Part shown: one piece after another, positions 7,588 through 15,601 of the stretch
Position numbering within the stretch: the stretch's first letter is position 1
How the letters are laid out: every line of letters starts with the position of its first letter
Assembly (NCBI GenBank): GCA_023432805.1
Contig: JAEYUG010000115.1
Coordinates: forward strand, 1 to 21,757
From: Bacteroidota bacterium
GTDB taxonomy: Bacteria; Bacteroidota; Ignavibacteria; SZUA-365
Reading direction: 5' to 3'
DNA length: 21,757 nt
Notes under the pieces: generated by a model
Told to the model about the DNA's origin: nothing
Seen by the model: the letters and a program-made list of their open reading frames with translations, nothing else
Database searches by the model: none
Made by a program: the position numbers and the translations under genes

Positions 7588-9699
7588 ATGTCAACTCCCG
7601 TTCGCACCCGCACCTTGTGGATCCTGCGCGCGCGTCTGATCCATTCCGCACTGTTCCTTCTGCTGTTCGGCGGCGTCCTCACCATGGAGGCCGCCGCGCA
7701 GATTCTTTTCTCGGTCGGCGTTGCCTCGACCGAGGCATATCCCACCATCCGCATTCCCGTGCGCGTGATCGACAACAGCGCGGTGATCACTTCGCTGAAG
7801 GCGTCGGATTTCACCGTGCACGAGAACGGCGCCCCGATGTCGCCGCTGCGCCTCGACTGCACCACCTCGGTGGCGCAGGACACACTCAACGTCGTGTTCG
7901 TGATCGACGTAAGCCTGTCGATGGCCTTCATCGAAGGCACGCGGCGCTACGATCCCGACAGTCTGAAGTGGCGTAAGGCCAAGCAGGTCACGAGTCTGGC
8001 ATTCTCGAAACTGCGCGCGCAGGATCGCGGCGCGCTCATCAGCTTCTGCCGCTACCCCAACACCGAGCAGTGGTTCACCACCGACATCGCGGCGCTCGAC
8101 CGGGCGCTGTACGGACTCAGCATCTGCGAAGGCACGTCGCTGCATGACGCGATCGATCTCGCGGTCAGCATCGCCGACGGACAGCCGGGCAAGACCATCA
8201 TCATCGTCATGACCGACGGGGGCGACACGACCTCCCAGCTGCATCTGATCGATGCGATCAATGCAGCCCGGCGCGAGTTCATTCCCGTCTACTCGATCGG
8301 TCTCGGTGTCGACGCCCAGGGCGGGGCCGCGCTGGATTCGCTCTCGCGCCTGACGGGCGGCGAGTATCATCTCGCGCCTACCAGCGCCCAGCTCGAGGAT
8401 GTGTTCAAGCGCATCATGAGCAGCATCTACGACAACAGCTGCATCCTCTCGTACGAAACCCCCGATACCTGCCGCGCCGGCGGACTCCGTGCCGTCGACG
8501 TCGCAGTCACGGTGGCGGGATCGACCTTCACCGGCAGCACGCTCTACGCCGTCGACGACTTCCGCTCGCATGTCGCGCTGCGTCCCGCAGTCGCGGATCT
8601 CGTTGCCGACGACCAGACGCATGTGATCCCCATCATGATCACGGGCGAGGTGCGGGCGGGCGAGGGGATCGATCTCGAGGCGGACATCACCTTCGATCCA
8701 CTGCTCTGGCGCTTTGCGGGCATCCGCCGCACCGGCACGCTGACCGACGGTGCGACGCCGCTGCTCGCATCGGAAGCCCCCGCCGGCACGGTGCACGTGT
8801 CGGGGCATGACATCGTTCCCACCATGAGCGTGCCCTACGGCAGCGAGGTTGTCCTGTTCGCGGTCGAACTGGAAGCGCTGCATCAGACACGCAACATCGC
8901 CACGCGCATCGACGTGCGAAACGTGGTGATGCAGCAGGAGTGCGAGATGCTGCCCACGTCGTTGTCGGATACGACGGTGATCAACGGCTGTCTGGCGCTC
9001 GCGCGCATCTCGGTCGCGGAGCCGATGGCCGTGCCTGCGGGCGACGAAGTGCATCTGCCGCTCGTGTTGCAAGATGCGATCGATCTCGCCCAGCCGCTGC
9101 GCGTGACCACGACCGTGCACTTCGACGCAGCGCGCCTTGCGTACCTGCGAACCGAAACGAGGGCGGCGATCGCCGCGATGCTCGACGTCGCGGTGGTCGA
9201 GCGCGTGCCGGGCGAACTTGCGGTGGTGATCGACGGCGCGCAGCCGGCGGATTCGATCGGCGTGCTCTGTACCTTCGTGTTCCGCTCGATTCCGCATGAT
9301 GCGTCGGCGACAACGCCCGTGACGCTTGCAAACACCATGCTCGTCCAGTCGTGTCTGCCTGCGATCCAGACCAGCGACGCGACCGTGGCACTCGATGGCA
9401 CCTGCGAACGCGTGGTCGCACGCCTGCCCGGTGCGCGGCTCGCGCAGAGCATCCCGAATCCCGCCACCGCGCTGCAGCCGGTGATCACCGTGACGTACGA
9501 GACGGCGGGGGAGGAGGATCTGCGGCTCGAGCTGGTCGATATGACGGGACGTCCCATCGCCGTGCTGGCCGAGGGTCGCAGCGCGGCGGGACGCCACAGC
9601 ACCTCATTCGATATGCGCGGCCTGCCCGCAGGCACCTACCTCTGCATGCTGCGGGAGGGACGCACCGTCTTCACCCGCACGCTGATCTGGTCGCCTTGA
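7588..9699 (+). CDS. Secreted VWA-domain protein with cohesin-like domains and T9SS sorting tail (copy 1, divergent)
   Basis: A 703-residue protein predicted to be exported by Sec and then T9SS. A long signal segment (n-region to residue 20, hydrophobic 21-32) ends near AAAQ. A short N-terminal domain has the pattern ASDFTVHENGAPM typical of VWFA-related proteins. The VWA domain (about 95-285) keeps a complete metal-ion-dependent adhesion site: D107-S109-S111, T183 and D210. Two beta-sandwich repeats resembling cohesins follow (about 345-440 and 485-585, patterns ITFDPLLWRFAGI and VHFDAARLAYL). The tail from about 615 is a type-A sorting domain (SIPNPA, LELVDMTGRPIAVL, LPAGTYLCML). It is the most divergent of three successive VWA genes and is likely a surface adhesin or matrix protein; the ligand is unknown. 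Confidence 0.85.
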   Translation: MSTPVRTRTLWILRARLIHSALFLLLFGGVLTMEAAAQILFSVGVASTEAYPTIRIPVRVIDNSAVITSLKASDFTVHENGAPMSPLRLDCTTSVAQDTLNVVFVIDVSLSMAFIEGTRRYDPDSLKWRKAKQVTSLAFSKLRAQDRGALISFCRYPNTEQWFTTDIAALDRALYGLSICEGTSLHDAIDLAVSIADGQPGKTIIIVMTDGGDTTSQLHLIDAINAARREFIPVYSIGLGVDAQGGAALDSLSRLTGGEYHLAPTSAQLEDVFKRIMSSIYDNSCILSYETPDTCRAGGLRAVDVAVTVAGSTFTGSTLYAVDDFRSHVALRPAVADLVADDQTHVIPIMITGEVRAGEGIDLEADITFDPLLWRFAGIRRTGTLTDGATPLLASEAPAGTVHVSGHDIVPTMSVPYGSEVVLFAVELEALHQTRNIATRIDVRNVVMQQECEMLPTSLSDTTVINGCLALARISVAEPMAVPAGDEVHLPLVLQDAIDLAQPLRVTTTVHFDAARLAYLRTETRAAIAAMLDVAVVERVPGELAVVIDGAQPADSIGVLCTFVFRSIPHDASATTPVTLANTMLVQSCLPAIQTSDATVALDGTCERVVARLPGARLAQSIPNPATALQPVITVTYETAGEEDLRLELVDMTGRPIAVLAEGRSAAGRHSTSFDMRGLPAGTYLCMLREGRTVFTRTLIWSP

Positions 9700-9734
9700 C
9701 CTCTGGCACGCACCTGACTGAGAGGCGAGGTCAC

Positions 9735-11792
9735 ATGCTGCAACGTCTGCTGCCCGCACTTCTGTTCATGCTCTGCGCACCCGCCGCGGTTGCGCAGTCC
9801 ATTGCACTCGATGTCACGGAACTGGACGTGACGCGTTTCCCGACGGTTCAGGCGAAGGTCGAGATCCGCCGCAACGGCATGCTGCTCCGCGCTTTCGCAC
9901 CATCGGATTTCCGTGTGCAGGAGAACGGCATCGAGCAGCGGGTCGAGTCCATCACCTGTCCGGGGGATTCCACCACACGACTCTCCATCGGGATTCTGAT
10001 CGACCGCTCGGGCAGCATGGCGTTGCTCGGACCGTATCAACCCGATCCCGACAGCGCGATACTGCGGGCGGCCAAGCGTGCGGTGAGCACGTTTCTGGGA
10101 TACCTCGATGCGCGGGATGAAGCCGCGCTCTACAGTTTCTCGACATCGCTGGTGACGCCGGATCTGCAGACCGTCATCCCGTTCTTCTCGGTGGAGCAGG
10201 ATTTCACGCGCGATACCGCACAACTGCGCAGGGCGCTCGTTCCGATCGTTGCGTACGGTGGCACATGGTTGTGGCGTTCCTCGGTCTCCGCGATCAACCA
10301 TCTCGCACCCCGGCCTGGTCGCCGGGTGCTCATCGTGTTGACCGACGGTGAAAGCCAGCGCGAGTACACGTGGTTTCCGAGTACGGTGATCGCCGCGGCA
10401 CAGACACAGGGGATCCCCGTCTATACGATCGGACTCGGTGCGAGCATCAATGCCAGTGAACTCCTCTCCGTTGCGAATGCCACCGGGGGACGCTTCATCG
10501 CATCGCCCGACGAGACGATGCTTGAACAGGTGTTCACCACGCTCGCACGCGAGATCATCTCCGATGCCTGCGTGCTGCGGTACGTTGCGCGCGACGGATG
10601 TCTCGACGGCAGCGACAGACGCGTCGATGTGCAGCTCATGGCCGATTCCCGCTACGCGGAGGATACGGCCTCCTACAGCCTTCCACATGCACTCTCACCG
10701 GTCACGCTCGCGCTGCCGGGCGTCATGGACGTTCCGTCGCGCACCGACATCACCGTGCCTGTGATGCTCGTCGAGACGTTGACGCTGTCACCGTTGACAT
10801 GGCGACTCTCGGTGCGGTTCGATCCCGCCCTGCTTCGCTTCGCGGGCCTGCGGCAGCAGGGCACGATCGCCGAGGGTGCGTCGGTGACGATCGATCACGC
10901 GACACCGGGCGAGCTGCACATCTCGGCGGCATCCTACCTGCCCGTGCGAGCCGGGGGCACGCTCGTCGAGGTGGACTTCCACACAGTCGGAGGCAGCGAC
11001 ACGAACACGACCCTTCTCTCGTTGACGAACGTCGCATTGATGCAGCAGTGTCCCACGTCCGTCACCGCGACGGGCGCACGCATCACGCTGTTTCCCTGCG
11101 AGACGCACTACGACCTTCGTCCCGCCCCCGCACACGTCGCGCGCGCCGGCGATGTACTGCATCTCCCGCTCGTCATCACGCCGGCGGTGCCCGCCGGCAC
11201 GCAGTGCACGCTCAATGTCACGCTCGCGTGGAATCCCGACGACCTCGTGTTCGAGGATTTCGTCACCGACGGTTCGCTTGCCGCACAGCTGCCGCCGGAT
11301 GTCGTGCGCGCGGCGGATGCCGCACGCTTCACGTTTTCGGGCGTGACTGTGGATTCCACCGAGACCCTCGTCACCGTGCGCTTCCGCAGTGTGGCACGCG
11401 ACGAGGCACGCATTGCGCACGTCACGCTCGTGCCCTCCACCTTCACGACCGAGTGCATCACCACCGTTGCGGCCGTGGGCGGTGCCATCCCCATCGACGG
11501 CTTCTGCGAGCGCGTGGTCGCACGCCGCACATCGGAGCAGTTCATCCGGAATCATCCCAGTCCCTTCCATCGCAGCACCGTCATCACCTTCGGGCTTGTG
11601 CGTGCGGGGGATGCGCGCGTGAGCATCCATGATGCGACGGGTCGCGAGGTTGCGGTGCTTGCCGACGGCATGCGCGCGGAAGGCACCTGGCGCGTGACAT
11701 TCGATGCGGGGGGACTGCCCGCCGGCGTGTACCACATGCTGCTTGCGGGACCCGACGGCCGCACGCTGCAGCCCATCCTCCTCGTCAAATAA
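9735..11792 (+). CDS. Secreted VWA-domain protein with cohesin-like domains and T9SS sorting tail (copy 2)
   Basis: A 685-residue protein. The ATG at 9735 follows GAGG (9727-9730) and gives a clear signal peptide ending AAVAQ; the longer open frame upstream overlaps copy 1 and is not used. The N-terminal VWFA-related segment (APSDFRVQENGIEQ) precedes a VWA domain with intact MIDAS: D90-S92-S94 (DRSGS), T177 and D204. Two cohesin-like sandwiches span about 338-435 and 470-575. The C-terminal domain reads NHPSPFHRST, VSIHDATGREVAVLADG, LPAGVYHMLL, a type-A sorting domain whose usual NPFNP core is degenerate (SPFHR). It starts 36 nt after copy 1, so the two are likely cotranscribed. It is closely similar to copy 3 throughout. 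Confidence 0.87.
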   Translation: MLQRLLPALLFMLCAPAAVAQSIALDVTELDVTRFPTVQAKVEIRRNGMLLRAFAPSDFRVQENGIEQRVESITCPGDSTTRLSIGILIDRSGSMALLGPYQPDPDSAILRAAKRAVSTFLGYLDARDEAALYSFSTSLVTPDLQTVIPFFSVEQDFTRDTAQLRRALVPIVAYGGTWLWRSSVSAINHLAPRPGRRVLIVLTDGESQREYTWFPSTVIAAAQTQGIPVYTIGLGASINASELLSVANATGGRFIASPDETMLEQVFTTLAREIISDACVLRYVARDGCLDGSDRRVDVQLMADSRYAEDTASYSLPHALSPVTLALPGVMDVPSRTDITVPVMLVETLTLSPLTWRLSVRFDPALLRFAGLRQQGTIAEGASVTIDHATPGELHISAASYLPVRAGGTLVEVDFHTVGGSDTNTTLLSLTNVALMQQCPTSVTATGARITLFPCETHYDLRPAPAHVARAGDVLHLPLVITPAVPAGTQCTLNVTLAWNPDDLVFEDFVTDGSLAAQLPPDVVRAADAARFTFSGVTVDSTETLVTVRFRSVARDEARIAHVTLVPSTFTTECITTVAAVGGAIPIDGFCERVVARRTSEQFIRNHPSPFHRSTVITFGLVRAGDARVSIHDATGREVAVLADGMRAEGTWRVTFDAGGLPAGVYHMLLAGPDGRTLQPILLVK
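11485..11560 (+). repeat. Near-identical segment shared with 13684-13759 (tandem gene duplication)
   Basis: A 25-nt exact match (11485-11509 with 13684-13708) and a 22-nt exact match (11538-11559 with 13737-13758) link the 3' parts of VWA copies 2 and 3 in the same register. With similarity over the full proteins, this shows a tandem duplication about 2.2 kb apart. Retained nucleotide identity here could reflect recent origin or gene conversion. Confidence 0.75.
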
Positions 11793-11828
11793 ACACCCGC
11801 GCACGGAACCGTCGCTTCGCCCTGCATG

Positions 11829-11859
11829 TTCGGGATGGGGTGTGCGATCTTTACGTTTG
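11829..11859 (+). promoter_or_regulatory. Bacteroidota-type promoter upstream of VWA copy 3
   Basis: TTCG (11829-11832), a 19-nt spacer and TACGTTTG (11852-11859). The -7 element matches TAnnTTTG perfectly and the -33 element is one base off TTTG. The predicted start near 11866 leaves a leader of about 38 nt. It lies in the 111-nt gap between copies 2 and 3, which otherwise shows nothing recognisable. Confidence 0.6.
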
Positions 11860-11903
11860 CGCCGTGGACGTAACATTCACGCGAAGGCGGATGTCATTCC
11901 TTC

Positions 11904-13991
11904 ATGACGATCGAAAGGAAGCGTGTGAAGCATTTCATACAGGTGGTGTTGCTCGCGATGCTCTGTGCCGGGCCCATGCTCGAGGCACAGACGATCGCGC
12001 TCGATGTGAAGGGACTCGACATCTCGCGATTTCCGACTGTACAGGTGAAGATCGAGATCAGCCGCAACGGGAACATCCTGCGGGCGTTCAGCCGCGGGGA
12101 TTTCCGCATCTTCGAGAACGGTGTCGAGCAGGTGGTGGAGGATGCCGCGTGTCCAGACGAAGACAGCACCCGGCTGTCGATCGCGATCCTGATCGACCGT
12201 TCGGGCAGCATGGCAAACTTTCCGAACAATCGACCTGATCCGGACAGCACGAAGCTGCGCGCCGCCAAGCGCGCGGTGAGCATCTTTCTTGGCTTCCTCG
12301 AACAGCGTGACGAAGCGGCGCTCTTCAGCTTCTCGTCGAACTACACCGGATTCGGTTTTCCTCCGGATCGCTCGAACTTCTTCGACCTGAATCAGGATTT
12401 CACACGCGACACGGCCCTGCTTCGACGCGCGCTCGTGCCCATTCGCGCGCTCGGGAGCACGTGGATCTGGCAGGCATCGGTTGCGTCGCTCAATCGACTG
12501 TCCGTGCGGCAGGGACGCAAGGTGCTCGTCGTGATGACCGACGGCCGCAGCCAGAACGAGACCGCGTACTTTCCGAGTTCGGTGATCGGTGCCGCTGCGC
12601 AGTACGGGATTCCCGTCTACACGATCGGCCTCGGCAGCGATCTCGATGTGGACGATCTTCTCACGATCTCGGAATCCACCGGCGGTCGCTTCTTCGCCTC
12701 GCCCGACGAATCGCAGCTCGAGGAAGTGTTCACCCGTCTTGCCAACGAGATCATCACCGACGCCTGCCTGTTGCGCTACACGACCACGGCTCCCTGCCTT
12801 GACGGCGTGCAGCGGCACGTCGAAGTGCGCCTCTCTGCCGATGCCCTCACTGCAGTGGACACCGCGTCCTACAGCATTCCCGATGCGCTGCAGCGCACGA
12901 CCCTCTCCCTGCCGACCGGCATGGAGATACCCGCCAAGACGCTCTTCACCGTGCCGGTGCAACTGGCCGAGACGCTCTCGTCGACGCAGCCCCTCGCATG
13001 GTCGATCTCCCTGCGCTACGATCCCTCCGTGCTCCGTTTCATGGGCGTGCGCCCGCAGGGCACGATCGCAGAAGGTGCTGCGGTGACGGTCGACACGCCT
13101 GCGCCCGGCAGCGTCCGTCTTTCGACGACGTCGTACATGCCGCTGCGCGTTTCGGGATCGCTCGTCGATCTCGAGTTCATGTCCTTCGGCTACACCGACA
13201 CCGCTGCCACCATGCTCGGTCTCTACGACGTCGATCTCGTGCAGCAATGTCCGACTATCCCAACCGCATCGGGTGCGTCGCTCGCGCTGCTGCCCTGCGC
13301 GACGGCCTACGACATTCGTCCCGCCGCACTGCCTGCGACACACGCGGGCGACGAGGTGCTGATCCCGATCGAGATCACACCCGCCGTGCAGCCCGGCACG
13401 AGCTACGACCTGACCTTCACGCTGGGATGGGATCCCGCCCTGCTGCAGCTCGACGCCTTCATCGGCACGGGCACGCTCGCCGCGCAGAGCGCGCCCGTGA
13501 TCGTGCAGGATGCCGCGAGCGCACGGCTGACCTTCTCCGGCGTGGCGGTCGACTCCGCACGCACGCTCGTCACGGCCCGCTTCCGCACGCAGGTGGCGAA
13601 GACGGCTGCGGTCACGCCCGTCACGATTTCGCAGACCGCAATGCGCACCGAATGCTTCACGACCGTCGCGGCTGCCGGAGCTTCCATCCCCATCGACGGC
13701 TTCTGCGAACGCGTCGTCGCCCGACGTGCATCGGATCAGTTCATCCGGAATCATCCCAATCCCTTCAATCCCACCACCGTCGTCACCTTCGGTCTGGTGC
13801 GCGCGGGGGATGTGCGCGTGAGTGTGCATGATGCGACGGGACGCGAGGTCGCGGTGCTCGGCGAGGGTCCGTTTGCGGAAGGCACCTGGCGCCTCACCTT
13901 CGATGCATCGCGTCTGCCTGCGGGCGTCTATCACGCGCTGCTTGCCACGCCCGAGGGCCGCACGATGCATCCGATGCTGCTTGTGAAGTGA
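11904..13991 (+). CDS. Secreted VWA-domain protein with cohesin-like domains and T9SS sorting tail (copy 3)
   Basis: A 695-residue tandem paralogue of copy 2. The signal peptide runs through VVLLAMLCAGPMLEAQ. The N-terminal VWFA-related segment (SRGDFRIFENGVEQ) leads into a VWA domain with full MIDAS D98-S100-S102 (DRSGS), T186 and D213. Two cohesin-like beta-sandwiches follow (about 347-445 and 480-585). The tail has the canonical T9SS type-A sorting domain: NHPNPFNPTT, VSVHDATGREVAVLGEG, LPAGVYHALL. A GTG at 11925 is an alternative start but would sit only 3 nt from AAGGAAG, so ATG 11904 is kept. It has its own promoter candidate and ends at a strong terminator, so it may be expressed separately from copies 1 and 2. 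Function beyond surface adhesion or matrix binding is unknown. Confidence 0.87.
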   Translation: MTIERKRVKHFIQVVLLAMLCAGPMLEAQTIALDVKGLDISRFPTVQVKIEISRNGNILRAFSRGDFRIFENGVEQVVEDAACPDEDSTRLSIAILIDRSGSMANFPNNRPDPDSTKLRAAKRAVSIFLGFLEQRDEAALFSFSSNYTGFGFPPDRSNFFDLNQDFTRDTALLRRALVPIRALGSTWIWQASVASLNRLSVRQGRKVLVVMTDGRSQNETAYFPSSVIGAAAQYGIPVYTIGLGSDLDVDDLLTISESTGGRFFASPDESQLEEVFTRLANEIITDACLLRYTTTAPCLDGVQRHVEVRLSADALTAVDTASYSIPDALQRTTLSLPTGMEIPAKTLFTVPVQLAETLSSTQPLAWSISLRYDPSVLRFMGVRPQGTIAEGAAVTVDTPAPGSVRLSTTSYMPLRVSGSLVDLEFMSFGYTDTAATMLGLYDVDLVQQCPTIPTASGASLALLPCATAYDIRPAALPATHAGDEVLIPIEITPAVQPGTSYDLTFTLGWDPALLQLDAFIGTGTLAAQSAPVIVQDAASARLTFSGVAVDSARTLVTARFRTQVAKTAAVTPVTISQTAMRTECFTTVAAAGASIPIDGFCERVVARRASDQFIRNHPNPFNPTTVVTFGLVRAGDVRVSVHDATGREVAVLGEGPFAEGTWRLTFDASRLPAGVYHALLATPEGRTMHPMLLVK

Positions 13992-14009
13992 CAGACGCAG
14001 CCCGCATGC

Positions 14010-14044
14010 AAAAGCCCCGGCATCTTCCGATTCCGGGGCTTTTT
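14010..14044. terminator. Strong bidirectional intrinsic terminator
   Basis: An 11-bp perfect stem pairs AAAAGCCCCGG (14010-14020) with CCGGGGCTTTT (14034-14044 by arm). Inner ATC/GAT pairs and a TTCC loop extend it after one mismatch. The A-tract and T-tract make it functional on both strands. It ends the VWA block on the + strand and lies just 3 nt past the tRNA on the - strand. Confidence 0.9.
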
Positions 14045-14046
14045 CG

Positions 14047-14119
14047 TAGCGGGTGACGGACTCGAACCGCCGACCTGTGGATTATGATTCCATCGCTCTA
14101 CCGACTGAGCTAACCCGCC
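14047..14119 (-). tRNA. tRNA-Met (anticodon CAU), elongator type
   Basis: A 73-nt cloverleaf on the minus strand: acceptor GGCGGGT/ACCCGCT, D arm GCTC/GAGC, anticodon loop ATCATAA with U33 and CAU, five-nt variable loop AGGTC, T arm GGCGG-TTCGAGT-CCGTC and discriminator A. CCA is not encoded. It lacks initiator features: no C1:A72 mismatch and no run of three G-C pairs below the anticodon. The GGCGGG...AGCTCAG start resembles many bacterial elongator Met tRNAs. A CAU tRNA-Ile needing lysidine modification is the alternative. The 27:43 pair is A-C, a minor mismatch. Confidence 0.93.
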
Positions 14120-14130
14120 ACAACAGACTC

Positions 14131-14161
14131 CAAATGTAGCGAGCAGCAGACATTTATGCAA
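14131..14161 (-). promoter_or_regulatory. Bacteroidota-type promoter of the tRNA gene
   Basis: Reading the minus strand, TTG (14161-14159), a 20-nt spacer and TACATTTG (14138-14131) lie 12 nt before the tRNA 5' end. The -7 element is a perfect TAnnTTTG match and the spacing fits the Bacteroidota pattern. It sits immediately after the stop codon of the upstream Asp-box gene, so the tRNA can be transcribed independently. Confidence 0.7.
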
Positions 14162-14167
14162 GTCGGA

Positions 14168-15484
14168 TCAGGGCAGGATGAGAAGCGGACGGGTGTGGAT
14201 GCGGTCGGCGCAACGGATCTGCACATGGAGGAGTCCGGCCGGGAGTGCGCGCAGCGGGGGAAGCGTCCATGTGCGCGCACCGGCGGGAATCGCAACTGTC
14301 TGTGCGGTGAGTGTTCTGCCGAGCAGGTCGATCACACGGATGTCGGCGGTGGTTGCAATCGGACTGACAAGATCGATGCGCATTGCGTCGCTGCGTGACA
14401 TGCGTGCGGGGTGGGGATAGGGTCCCTGGATGGTGAATGCGCCCGGTGACGGAGCAGACGCGGCAGAGACGGGTGTGGTGCGCAGGGGATTCAGCTGCCA
14501 GTCCAGGCCGCAGTTCGTACTCTGCCAGAGTCCGTCGACCCGGAGCAGAAAGACGCGGCACGGGTCTGCGGGATCCTGCACCAGTCCATTGATGAACGAT
14601 GAGACCGGAGGACCTGTGGCTCTCCACGAGGCGCCCGCATCAGTCGAGATGCGCAGGGAGTCCCTGACCGGAGCGAGCCATCGAATCGAGCTGTTCCACG
14701 ACCAGGCGGCGTGGACGACCGGCCATGTGGTGTCGGGGTATGCCGGGATCCATGAAGCACCCGCATCGTGCGATTCCCGAAGGACGATCGATGCGAAGAA
14801 GATGTGCGCGGGATCTGCGGGATCGACACGGACGAATGTAGGAGTACGGGGCAGGGTGTCGTGCACCCGCGTCCAGGTCGCGCCGCTGTCGGCGGAGTGG
14901 TAGAGACGGCCTCTCAGGATGCCGGGTGTGAAGAAGCTGGAGCCCACCCAGAACTGTCGGCCATCCTGCGAGACATCGAACTGTGTGGCGTCCTCCGGAG
15001 GAAAGCCGCGATCGATCGGGAGACTGCTGAAGGTCTGCCAGCTTCCCCTGGTCGCATCGAAGGCATGCAGACCGCCTGCCGTCACATACACGACGCCGGG
15101 CGCCCCGGGCACGTCGCGGATGTGCTCGAGGTCCACCTCGTCTTCCGGCATCGGGTGCACGGTCCATGTCGCACCGGCATCACGAGACTGGAGAAGGCGG
15201 CACTGTTGTGAGACGAGACGCGTGAATGCCAGCAGATGGCCGGGGGCATCGGGAAGCACGTGCACCTTGGTGACCAATGCCTTCGGGAACTCGGTGACGG
15301 GCAGTGTCAGCCGCGTCCAGACCACCCCGCCATCGGTGCTGCGCAGCAGCAGCGTATCCCTGTGCGCAAGCAGAAGTGAGCCGTCACGTCCGTCGATCGC
15401 AAGAGCGTAGGGATTGGCGGGAACCTGTGCCACCGCCGTCTGCAGCAGCAGGGTGAATCCGCATACGAGCATGATGCGTGTCAT
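14168..15484 (-). CDS. Secreted Asp-box (BNR/sialidase-like propeller) protein with T9SS sorting tail
   Basis: A 438-residue protein. The start at 15484 gives the signal peptide MTRIMLVCGFTLLLQTAVAQ and is preceded by AGGAG (complement of 15492-15496) at 7 nt; an upstream in-frame ATG adding 16 residues lacks this. At least six Asp-box units of the type S-x-D-x-G-x-x-W are visible (RSTDGGVVW, QSRDAGATW, HSADSGATW, ESHDAGASW, ISTDAGASW, QSTNCGLDW), indicating a beta-propeller like the YCF48/sortilin/BNR class. No sialidase catalytic Arg triad or FRIP motif is evident, so enzymatic activity is not claimed. The last 80 residues (GPYPHPARMS, IRVIDLLGRTL, LPAGLLHVQI) form a T9SS type-A sorting domain. 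It lies divergent to the DUF438 gene. Confidence 0.82.
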   Translation of the reverse strand: MTRIMLVCGFTLLLQTAVAQVPANPYALAIDGRDGSLLLAHRDTLLLRSTDGGVVWTRLTLPVTEFPKALVTKVHVLPDAPGHLLAFTRLVSQQCRLLQSRDAGATWTVHPMPEDEVDLEHIRDVPGAPGVVYVTAGGLHAFDATRGSWQTFSSLPIDRGFPPEDATQFDVSQDGRQFWVGSSFFTPGILRGRLYHSADSGATWTRVHDTLPRTPTFVRVDPADPAHIFFASIVLRESHDAGASWIPAYPDTTWPVVHAAWSWNSSIRWLAPVRDSLRISTDAGASWRATGPPVSSFINGLVQDPADPCRVFLLRVDGLWQSTNCGLDWQLNPLRTTPVSAASAPSPGAFTIQGPYPHPARMSRSDAMRIDLVSPIATTADIRVIDLLGRTLTAQTVAIPAGARTWTLPPLRALPAGLLHVQIRCADRIHTRPLLILP

Positions 15485-15491
15485 GAGCCGT

Positions 15492-15496
15492 CTCCT
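15492..15496 (-). promoter_or_regulatory. Shine-Dalgarno AGGAG deciding the Asp-box gene start
   Basis: AGGAG on the minus strand lies 7 nt before ATG 15484, favouring that start over the upstream ATG at 15532. Confidence 0.65.
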
Positions 15497-15553
15497 GGCG
15501 TGTGTCCTGATCTTACGCGATCGGTGGTGCATTGCTGAAAAATCGGATGTGTA

Positions 15554-15567
15554 TTGACGAAAATCAA
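15554..15567 (+). promoter_or_regulatory. FNR/CRP-family operator TTGAC-N4-ATCAA
   Basis: TTGACGAAAATCAA matches the FNR half-site pair TTGAT-N4-ATCAA at nine of ten specified bases. Its centre (15560.5) lies about 43 nt upstream of the start predicted from the -7 element at 15590, close to the -41.5 position used by class II activation. It sits in the 174-nt divergent gap between the Asp-box gene and the DUF438/hemerythrin gene, and could affect either. Confidence 0.6.
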
Positions 15568-15589
15568 TGTCGGTGGGGGAGGGGACGCG

Positions 15590-15597
15590 TAGCTTGC
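15590..15597 (+). promoter_or_regulatory. Candidate -7 element TAGCTTGC
   Basis: TAGCTTGC is two bases off TAnnTTTG. The same octamer recurs before the TonB-dependent receptor gene (17420-17427). It predicts a start near 15604 and a leader of about 55 nt. Confidence 0.4.
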
Positions 15598-15601
15598 AGA
15601 T

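Noticed and set aside
7591..9597. 668-codon open frame on the minus strand
   Set aside because: Exact antisense shadow of VWA copy 1 with biased His/Arg/Asp composition and no motifs.
9351..9734. N-terminal extension of VWA copy 2 into copy 1
   Set aside because: The extension is Arg/Ala-rich shadow sequence overlapping copy 1, whereas ATG 9735 has a ribosome site and signal peptide.
11877..13970. 697-codon open frame on the minus strand
   Set aside because: Antisense shadow of VWA copy 3; a similar shadow is found under copy 2, as expected from their shared codon pattern.
7588..13991. The tandem VWA genes as a known VWA-based defence or MoxR/VWA chaperone system
   Set aside because: All three carry signal peptides and T9SS sorting tails, no MoxR-type AAA ATPase is adjacent, and they are therefore extracellular.
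14168..15484. Asp-box protein as an active sialidase
   Set aside because: Asp-boxes alone are structural; I could not find the catalytic Arg triad, FRIP motif or nucleophilic Tyr context.
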